Assembly: GCA_025963615.1 (NCBI GenBank)
Contig: JAOQAL010000795.1
Span: 1-13,293 of the forward strand
Source: Chitinophagaceae bacterium
GTDB lineage: Bacteria; Bacteroidota; Bacteroidia; Chitinophagales; Chitinophagaceae
Reading direction: 5' to 3'
Length of the DNA: 13,293 nt
The first letter of the stretch is position 1. Every line of letters begins with the position of its first letter. A model generated the notes under the pieces. The model ran no database searches and was not told the origin of the DNA. It worked only from the letters and a program-made list of their open reading frames with translations. Position numbers and translations under genes: made by a program. Below are positions 1 to 5,996 of the stretch, piece after piece.

Positions 1-2
1 GA

Positions 3-254
3 GTTCCTTTTAGCGCACAGCTGGATAAATCCGGACTTCTGTCCCATGGTGAAGATCCCCCAAAAGCAGATATGCTGGATTTAATCGAAGGGGGAAGCTG
101 GCGCACTAGGGTCACCGATCAATTGGCGTTGGCTATTCTGCAGGCAAAAAAAAATCAGTTGAACTGGCAGCAATCGGTAGGTTTTATCCGTGCGATGCTG
201 TTATCGGCAGGTATTGACAGTTATCAATGGATTCCGGTAAAAAATAATTATTAA
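3..254 (+). CDS. C-terminal fragment, HopA1/LanY-like protein (putative RiPP lyase)
   Basis: This reading frame is open from the left edge to a TAA, so only the last 83 residues of a longer protein are visible. An internal ATG at 72 is not the likely start, because the frame continues upstream without a stop. The fragment reads VPFSAQ, then a glycine-rich GLLSHGEDPP stretch, then SWRTRVTDQLALAIL and a helical tail ending in SAGIDSYQWIP. From memory, this layout resembles the C-terminus of the HopA1 family (PF, a GxGLAEDP-like segment, SFGxxRCRLxAExL, a short tail). HopA1 homologues (LanY) serve as the lyase of class V lanthipeptide synthetases. It ends 8 bases before a kinase-LanC protein on the same strand, so the two are probably co-transcribed and act on the same precursor. 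The family call rests on pattern similarity only; another RiPP enzyme, such as a LanB-type C-terminus, is possible. Confidence 0.45.
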   Translation, partial: VPFSAQLDKSGLLSHGEDPPKADMLDLIEGGSWRTRVTDQLALAILQAKKNQLNWQQSVGFIRAMLLSAGIDSYQWIPVKNNY

Positions 255-262
255 ATGACAAT

Positions 263-2620
263 ATGGATATCTCGGGGGTCTTTGTGCTGGCAAACGATGT
301 GGAGTTTATTCCGGTAGATTCGGTCACCGAAAAAACAAGAAGCCGGTTTGAGTATGAAAAGGATGACATGCTGATCACGCAATTGAATGCACGAACAGCA
401 AGCAAGATCATCAGCCGCGACCTGGCAGCTTTATTGCAGGAATTCCGTTCGCCAAAATCCCTGGCAGAAGGGATCTATGTCTTTTGTGAATCACAGGCCA
501 AAGATCCGCAGCAGGTAGCCGATGACGTATTTTCTTCTTTGGTCAATATGCATCAGTGGGGTTTTCTTATACCTTTTGACCTGCAGGAGGGGCCGCTTAA
601 CCAGGGATTATTGCCATCAAAAGAATGTTTCAGGACCTATACGATACTGGAGAAATATCAACAGTATGACGATACGGAAGTATATCGTGTGAAAGATGGT
701 TCAGAAAATATTTTTGCCCTGAAGATAATGCCGGCGGCAAACGATGCTCATATCCAGAACTTATTCAATAACGAAATAACTGTTCTCCGGTTGCTCGACG
801 GTGTTATGAGCCCGAAACTTATAGAGCATGGCAGGCAGGATGATATTTATTTCCTGGTTACTGAATGGTGTGATGGTCTTACCTGTGAGCAGGAATCGAT
901 GAAATTCAGGAATATCAATATCCGGGACCACATCATCCAGTTATTGAATATAGCCGTTGCTATCCTGGAAGCCTATCATCACCTTCACCGCCAAAAAATA
1001 TTACATGGAGATATTCACCCGGACAATATTTTTATATCATCAACCGGCGGAGTTAAGATCATCGATTTTGGATATGCCTCTTTGGCCGGACATACTGCGG
1101 GCTCCCAACGGGGAGGCACTGGGTTTTACTATGAGCCTGAATTTGCAGTTGCGTCGCTACAGGAAATGCCGCCTCCACCTGTTACTGAAAAAGCAGAACA
1201 ATATTCTATTGCCGTTCTTTTATATTACCTGATTTCCGGACACCATTACCTGGCATTTTCGTTTGAGCGGGAAAAACTTTTTAACCAGATTGCAAACGAT
1301 GAGCCATTATCTTTCAAAAATTATGATCTTGAGGTTCCGGAGGCATTGGAAAATGTCCTGGCTACAGCGTTGGCAAAAGACCCAGAAAAAAGATTTTCCT
1401 CCCTTGAAGAATTTGGGCAGGCGATTTCAAATATCCGGAGCGATGTTTTTGCAAGTAACCGGTTCTATGTTCACAACAAACAAAATGAGGCGGCGCAGCT
1501 CGTAACATTTGTTTTGCAAAAATCCGGATGGGATTCACCATTTATTGACAAGGGCTTTACGATGGCTCCAACCTGTTCCGTAAATTATGGCGCTGCGGGG
1601 ACGGCCTATATGTTTTACAGGATATCCTGTGTGCGCCAGGATGCCCGGTTGTCGGATATTGCCGACGTGTGGGTCAACCGGGCATTAATGTATCAGAAGG
1701 ATTACGACCAAAGCTTTTATTCATCCGCCATTGGTATTACCCAAAAAACGGTCGGGAAGCGATCTATTTACCATTCACCCACCGGCGTTTACCTTGTGCA
1801 GGCACTTATCAGTAACTCAAGAGGCGATTGGCTTTCACTATCCAATGCAGTAAAGGGATTTTTATCAGCCGCCGCGGTGGAATGTGAGAAAATAGACCTG
1901 GCCCTTGGAAAATCCGGGTTGTTAGTCGGTTGTTCGTTGCTGTATAAGGAATTGAAAACTGTAAAAAACTATCCAGTATCAGATATCATGTTGTTTGCCG
2001 AACAAATCATGAAGGAAATTTGGGATGAGCTGGATGGATATTCACCGATGAACCAGTCCAACCCGGTTGATTATTTTGGTATGGCGCACGGATGGGCAGG
2101 ATTGCTCTATGCTACCCTTTTATGGTGCAACGCTACTAACAGCGCCTTGCCGGGAAATTTCGTGAAACGGGTTGATGAACTCCTCAGTTGTTCGATCCTG
2201 TCAGAAAACAATCTTCGGTGGCCGCTTACGGTGGGGGATAAAAGTTCATGGCCGGGCTGGTGTAATGGAAGTGCAGGACATATCTTTTTATGGGTGCTTC
2301 TATATAAGCACTTTAATGAAGAGAAATTTATCCGGGTGGCTGAAAAGCTTGCAGGTCATCTGATGTCGGAAGTACAAAGCAAAAATCCAGACCTCTGTTG
2401 CGGCTTGGCGGGTAATGCTTATGCTATGATGAGCCTGTATAAAATAACTAATGAAAATATATATTTACAGGAAATGCAACGCATAAGACAGGGGTTGCTG
2501 AAAAACTGGGTTTCCCAACCCATCAGAAATAATAGCCTATACAAAGGAGAAGCAGGGATAGCGCTGTTCTTATGCGAGATGGACAACCCCGCCCTGGCCA
2601 GAATGCCATTGTTTGAATAA
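263..2620 (+). CDS. RRE-like / protein kinase / LanC-like cyclase fusion (putative lanthionine synthetase)
   Basis: This 785-residue protein has three regions. Residues about 30-104 resemble a PqqD-like RiPP recognition element: a beta-rich start, then helices ending in HQWGFLIP. Residues about 125-395 are a Ser/Thr-type kinase with ATP-binding K154 in FALKIM, a candidate helix-C E171, catalytic loop HGDIHPDN (D250, N255) and DFG at 268-270. Residues about 430-785 are a LanC-like (alpha/alpha)6 domain with repeated Gly-rich turns. They include H609-G, the zinc motif WCNG (C667), CCG at 712-714, and the family-typical end MPLFE. In lanthipeptide synthetases the kinase phosphorylates Ser/Thr of the precursor and LanC closes thioether rings. 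No phospho-Ser lyase domain is present here, unlike LanKC/LanL enzymes, so the upstream HopA1-like protein may supply it. The ATG at 263 is chosen because it leaves the whole recognition domain intact. Family calls are firm for kinase and LanC, less so for the N-terminus; the natural substrate is unknown. Confidence 0.85.
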   Translation: MDISGVFVLANDVEFIPVDSVTEKTRSRFEYEKDDMLITQLNARTASKIISRDLAALLQEFRSPKSLAEGIYVFCESQAKDPQQVADDVFSSLVNMHQWGFLIPFDLQEGPLNQGLLPSKECFRTYTILEKYQQYDDTEVYRVKDGSENIFALKIMPAANDAHIQNLFNNEITVLRLLDGVMSPKLIEHGRQDDIYFLVTEWCDGLTCEQESMKFRNINIRDHIIQLLNIAVAILEAYHHLHRQKILHGDIHPDNIFISSTGGVKIIDFGYASLAGHTAGSQRGGTGFYYEPEFAVASLQEMPPPPVTEKAEQYSIAVLLYYLISGHHYLAFSFEREKLFNQIANDEPLSFKNYDLEVPEALENVLATALAKDPEKRFSSLEEFGQAISNIRSDVFASNRFYVHNKQNEAAQLVTFVLQKSGWDSPFIDKGFTMAPTCSVNYGAAGTAYMFYRISCVRQDARLSDIADVWVNRALMYQKDYDQSFYSSAIGITQKTVGKRSIYHSPTGVYLVQALISNSRGDWLSLSNAVKGFLSAAAVECEKIDLALGKSGLLVGCSLLYKELKTVKNYPVSDIMLFAEQIMKEIWDELDGYSPMNQSNPVDYFGMAHGWAGLLYATLLWCNATNSALPGNFVKRVDELLSCSILSENNLRWPLTVGDKSSWPGWCNGSAGHIFLWVLLYKHFNEEKFIRVAEKLAGHLMSEVQSKNPDLCCGLAGNAYAMMSLYKITNENIYLQEMQRIRQGLLKNWVSQPIRNNSLYKGEAGIALFLCEMDNPALARMPLFE

Positions 2621-2660
2621 CTTTCAAAAACGTGTTTCAAAAGATCAGGCAAATTTCTGT

Positions 2661-4796
2661 TTATCTCAAAGGCAACCGAATTGTAAACTCTGCACTTTCA
2701 CCTTCTTCGCTTTCCACTTTTATTTCCCCTCCATGTGCTTTTATTATATCATAACTCAACGATAGTCCCAGTCCGGTTCCCTGTCCTGTTGGTTTGGTAG
2801 TAAAGAATGGCTGAAAGATTTTATCAATGACTTGTTGGGGAATACCAGGACCATTGTCCTTTACTCTTATTTCAATCCAATAGTTACCGGATGGATCCCT
2901 AGTTTTTTTTGTGGTTACTGAAACTGTTGGTTCGTATTTGTCCGTCCGATCTGCGGCGGCGGATCCGCCAGATTGTTTTTTCTTTTCATTCACCGCATAA
3001 AATGCATTGTTGTATAAATTCAGTAATACTCGTCCCATGTCCTGCGGAATGATATTTATTTTTCCAATGCTATGGTCAAAATAAGTTTGCAAGTTTACAT
3101 TGAATCCTGCCTGGCCGGCTGAGGGGGATTTGTCTTTTGCACGAAGACCGTGATAGGAGATGCGTAGGTACTCTTCTGCCAGCGCATTAATATCTGTTGG
3201 TTCCTGTTGCCCGGTGCTACTGCGGGAATGCTGCAGCATAGCTTTTACTATTGAATCGGCCCGTTTGCCATGGCGGTTTATTTTTTGTTCGTTTTCTTTG
3301 ATATCGTTGAGAATTGTTCTCACTTCGTTTATGTTCGCTTTATCAATTTCCTGGCTGGCTTCTTCAATCAATTCTGTGTTTACCTCAGAAAAATTATTAA
3401 CGAAGTTTAGAGGATTTTGAATTTCATGGGCTATTCCTGCCGTGAGTTCTCCGAGCGATGCCATCTTTTCTGACTGGATAAGTTGCTTTTGAGTAGATTT
3501 TAATTCGGTGAGCGTTTCTTCTACGTTTTTCTTCTGCTGTTCTATTTCTTCTTTTTGTTTGTTGCTTTCCTCGTAAAGTTTAGCTAATTCAACATTCCTT
3601 AACCGGAACAGGTCAGTTTCCTTTTTTGATTCTTCTGCCCGATGAGAAATCTCAAGATTTAATACTTTTTGATTGATCGTGTCTTTATGCAGTCCTTTTT
3701 CTATGGTGATATGCAATTCAAGGTGATTAAGGGCACTTAAGTAATCTTCAGAAAGTTTATAGCTTTCATAGAGTGCCCAATGCGTTTTACCCAACAGATC
3801 AGCCGCTTTGATTTCCTCTGCAATTTTTAATGCTTTAAAAAGATCTTCAAACAGATCAACATTTTTTTCATTTTTAAAGTTGACAGTTTTTAATTCAGCT
3901 AAAAATAAATGTATTTCAGCTTCGCCTTTTTTATCACCACTTGTTTGTCTTATTTGTAAACTTTGAACACAAAAATTCATTGCCTTATCCAAATCATTCT
4001 TCCTTTTGTATATTTCAGCCAGGTGCAATAAGGCATTGGCCTGCCCTTTTTTGTCGCCGGTACCCTCGCTGATGGCCAGGCTTTGTGCACAGTAATCGAT
4101 AGCCTGTTGCCATGCACCCAGTTTCAAATAGGTAGAACCTATGTTGTCAAGGCTTCCGGCCTCGCCCCATTGATCTCCTGATAGTTGACGGAGGCCAAGC
4201 CCTTGTTGGTAATATTCTAATGCGCGGTTAAAGTCACCGGTTTCAAAATAGATAGAACCGATAACATTAACAGCATATCCCACCATTAATGAAAAGTTCG
4301 TCGATTGAGCCAGGGAAAGACTCTTAAATAAATTATCCAGGGCTTTTTCATAATCCCCCAGTTGTTTATAAGTGACACCGACATGATAATAATTAGTTAC
4401 TTCAGCTTCAAAAAAATCTGTTTGCTGACTTAATTCCAGTGATTTTAACAACCATTCGAGAGAATCGCCTAAATTTCCCCAACTACGTTGTATGATTCCA
4501 AAATATTCATACACTGTTGATTGACCTCTGAGATCCTTTAATGATTCAAATAAGAAAAGAGATTCTTTTAAATAAGCATTTGCCTCCTCGTGTTTAGACA
4601 GCCGGATGAAACAAAAGCCCAATGTCCGGAGACCTTCCGCTTTACCCTTTATGTAATTTATTTTTTTGGCAAGTTCAACTGCTTCCCTGCTTAAAACCTG
4701 TGCATTGTTTGAATCGCTTACACGGGTACCCCATGCCTGTTGGTTAAGTTGGTCTATTTCAGGTTCCGTAGGTTGTAAACGAGTCTCGCTGGACAT
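2661..4796 (-). CDS. Soluble TPR-containing sensor histidine kinase
   Basis: This 711-residue protein has no signal peptide or membrane segment, so it should be cytoplasmic. Residues about 50-370 are a run of tetratricopeptide repeats (LGDYEKALDNLFKSLSLAQ, TGDFNRALEYYQQGL and similar). A charged coiled coil follows at about 385-445. The HisKA-like dimerisation helix carries the phospho-acceptor H457 in AHEIQNPLNFV. The ATPase domain has an N box around LLNLYNNAFYAV (591-602), G1 DNGPGIP (647-653), F box FQPFFTTK (661-668) and G2 GQGTGLGL (671-678). It should autophosphorylate H457 in response to something sensed by the TPR surface. No response regulator gene lies nearby, so its partner is encoded elsewhere. 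It starts 28 bases after the VOC gene on the same strand and is probably co-transcribed with it. An odd low-complexity insert (SGGSAAADRTD, about 609-619) sits between the N and G1 boxes. Confidence 0.93.
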   Translation of the reverse strand: MSSETRLQPTEPEIDQLNQQAWGTRVSDSNNAQVLSREAVELAKKINYIKGKAEGLRTLGFCFIRLSKHEEANAYLKESLFLFESLKDLRGQSTVYEYFGIIQRSWGNLGDSLEWLLKSLELSQQTDFFEAEVTNYYHVGVTYKQLGDYEKALDNLFKSLSLAQSTNFSLMVGYAVNVIGSIYFETGDFNRALEYYQQGLGLRQLSGDQWGEAGSLDNIGSTYLKLGAWQQAIDYCAQSLAISEGTGDKKGQANALLHLAEIYKRKNDLDKAMNFCVQSLQIRQTSGDKKGEAEIHLFLAELKTVNFKNEKNVDLFEDLFKALKIAEEIKAADLLGKTHWALYESYKLSEDYLSALNHLELHITIEKGLHKDTINQKVLNLEISHRAEESKKETDLFRLRNVELAKLYEESNKQKEEIEQQKKNVEETLTELKSTQKQLIQSEKMASLGELTAGIAHEIQNPLNFVNNFSEVNTELIEEASQEIDKANINEVRTILNDIKENEQKINRHGKRADSIVKAMLQHSRSSTGQQEPTDINALAEEYLRISYHGLRAKDKSPSAGQAGFNVNLQTYFDHSIGKINIIPQDMGRVLLNLYNNAFYAVNEKKKQSGGSAAADRTDKYEPTVSVTTKKTRDPSGNYWIEIRVKDNGPGIPQQVIDKIFQPFFTTKPTGQGTGLGLSLSYDIIKAHGGEIKVESEEGESAEFTIRLPLR
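2940..2975 (-). repeat. GC-rich palindromic insert inside the histidine kinase gene
   Basis: A GC-rich stretch with a perfect 12-base palindrome, GGCGGATCCGCC (2958-2969), sits in frame inside the histidine kinase ATPase domain. It encodes the linker QSGGSAAADRTD. The surrounding gene is clearly A/T-richer. The position, between the N box and the G1 box, is a loop region that tolerates insertions. This looks like a short dispersed palindromic element that settled in a coding sequence without breaking the frame. Its origin is inferred and cannot be confirmed from one copy. Confidence 0.45.
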
Positions 4797-4824
4797 AAAA
4801 CATTACTATTTTGTATAAGCTACA

Positions 4825-5217
4825 TTACGCCATATAAAATTCCCATTGAATTCTGTCGGGATCTTTAAACGCCACATAGAGTTTCTGCAATGTTTCATCT
4901 AATTTTACACCGGTGTTTTCAACACCTGCTTCAGTAATTTCTTTGGTGAAACGCCGGAGCTCCTCTTCACTTTGGCAGGTCATTGCAATGTGATCCAACC
5001 CTACTTCAAAAGGACTAAATGAAGTATACTTCCCATCTCTTGGTTTAGCGGGTTTGAATGCAATATGTACGAACCCAGCGGCAAAAATTATCAGATCCGG
5101 AGTTTCAACTGCCAGGGGGAAACCAATAATATTTTTATAAAAACCTTTAGTAGTCTCCATATCCATACAACGAAAAGCAATGTGGTGAATACCGGGTGTT
5201 TTGGGATTGACAGGCAT
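4825..5217 (-). CDS. VOC superfamily (glyoxalase/bleomycin-resistance fold) protein
   Basis: At 130 residues this is a typical single-unit VOC protein made of two beta-alpha-beta-beta-beta modules. The first begins GIHHIAFRCMD with the usual metal-ligand His at H12, and has VHIAF around H51. The second begins LDHIA with H76 and ends WEFYMA with E126. The pattern H12/H51/H76/E126 fits a divalent-metal site like those of glyoxalase I or vicinal-oxygen-chelate dioxygenases. The substrate cannot be named; lactoylglutathione lyase-like or methylmalonyl-CoA epimerase-like roles are both possible for this family. The ATG at 5217 starts just before the conserved first strand. The stop is 28 bases upstream of the histidine kinase start, so the two may share a transcript, with no obvious functional link. 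Confidence 0.85.
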   Translation of the reverse strand: MPVNPKTPGIHHIAFRCMDMETTKGFYKNIIGFPLAVETPDLIIFAAGFVHIAFKPAKPRDGKYTSFSPFEVGLDHIAMTCQSEEELRRFTKEITEAGVENTGVKLDETLQKLYVAFKDPDRIQWEFYMA

Positions 5218-5339
5218 ATAGTCAGTGGTTTAGTTACTAATTTTTAATTCGCCCTCAGCCATATCGTCTTCCTGGTCAATTAAGCAGTCAGGCATTTGGA
5301 GTTAAAAAATGATCAAAAACATTTTAAGCCAACCCATTT

Positions 5340-5758
5340 CTATTTTAAAGGAAGTTGTATAATAAACACTGCTCCTTCACCTTCTTTTCCCCTGCTGGAA
5401 AGCCGGTGGTGATTCCACTATTAATTCCCCGCCCTGGACTTTAATCATATCATAACTTAACGATAATCCGAGGCCGGTTCCCTGCCCGGCAGGTTGGTAG
5501 TAAAAAATGAAGTTCAATTGTTGGATTAATATCTTCCCAGTTGTTATCAGCTAATGCGGGTTTTGCCCAATCCAGATTATCGCCTGCATGAAATTTCCAG
5601 CCCTTGGCTAATAAAATGCCATTTTTATCTGTTTTATCCAGTTTTATTATTTCCTGAGTTATGCAAGACATGGCCTGCAGCAATAAGCAGACGAATAAAA
5701 CGGAATACTTCATGACGATAAGATTTTTTATCTGAATGCTTTCATTTTGTGCGGACAT
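5340..5758 (-). pseudogene. Remnant of a 7TMR-DISM-type sensor histidine kinase with a large internal deletion
   Basis: The 5' part encodes an export signal (MKYSVLFVCLLLQAMSC, likely start at 5713 rather than 5758) and an extracellular-domain opening, GWKFHAGDNLDW...NNWEDINPT. This is the usual beginning of membrane histidine kinases with a 7TMR-DISM extracellular sensor. At about 5505-5510 it jumps straight into the extreme C-terminus of a histidine kinase. Across two frames one can read FFTT, AGQGTGLGLSLSYDMIK and, after a further frame change, GEGAVFIIQLPLK followed by a stop at 5340-5342. The same motifs occur in the intact kinase at 2661-2840, with clear nucleotide similarity. The middle of the gene (membrane segments, HisKA, most of the ATPase) is missing, plus a one-base loss after ACTACCAA and another frameshift. 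The open frame 5450-5758 is therefore a leftover and not a small functional protein, though a short exported peptide could still be made. Confidence 0.8.
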
Positions 5759-5841
5759 AATAAATCACTCAGGTACACTTTTTTTCAATAAAGCAGAGAT
5801 CATTCAATTTTTAAGGGGAGGAAGAGGGAATGGATTACGGG

Positions 5842-5853
5842 TACCGAACGGTA
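5842..5853. promoter_or_regulatory. Candidate operator dyad (TACCG-AA-CGGTA)
   Basis: A perfect 5-base inverted repeat with a 2-base spacer lies between the divergent pseudogene and the transporter gene. It is nested inside a looser inverted repeat (AATGGATTAC at 5829-5838 against GTAACCCATT at 5867-5876). The short symmetric form fits a dimeric repressor site, for example of the TetR type. No regulator gene is adjacent, so the binding protein is unknown. Confidence 0.35.
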
Positions 5854-5912
5854 TTCGATTAAAAAGGTAACCCATTTTACAGCCTCATGCAAATTTTATA
5901 GGGATGTTTATT

Positions 5913-5930
5913 TTCGAACGACCGTTAGAA
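5913..5930. promoter_or_regulatory. Candidate operator dyad (TTCGAACGACCGTTAGAA)
   Basis: This is an 18-base interrupted palindrome, TTC-n-AACG-nn-CGTT-n-GAA, in which seven of nine positions per half are symmetric. It lies 67-84 bases upstream of the transporter start codon. The core resembles the dyad at 5842-5853 in layout: four to five bases, a 2-base spacer, then the complement. Such symmetry is typical of TetR-type operators. A TAGATTTA box at 5944-5951, a fair match to the Bacteroidota -7 element TAnnTTTG, lies just downstream. A repressor bound here could therefore block transcription of the transporter operon. Confidence 0.4.
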
Positions 5931-5996
5931 TTTGGGAACTCAATAGATTTAACCGGTTGCAAACCTGATTTTTAGTAAATTCAAGCGTTTTAAACA

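Noticed and set aside
2621..2660. Bidirectional terminator between the converging LanC-fusion and histidine kinase genes
   Set aside because: The 40 bases contain no convincing stem followed by a T-tract on either strand.
3160..3420. 86-residue open frame on the + strand inside the histidine kinase
   Set aside because: It is antisense to the conserved HisKA/ATPase coding region and has no features of its own.
5450..5758. Open frame of 102 residues read as an intact small exported protein
   Set aside because: Its second half is an out-of-frame reading of a histidine kinase C-terminus, and its first half is the start of a much longer sensor kinase. It is treated as a pseudogene.
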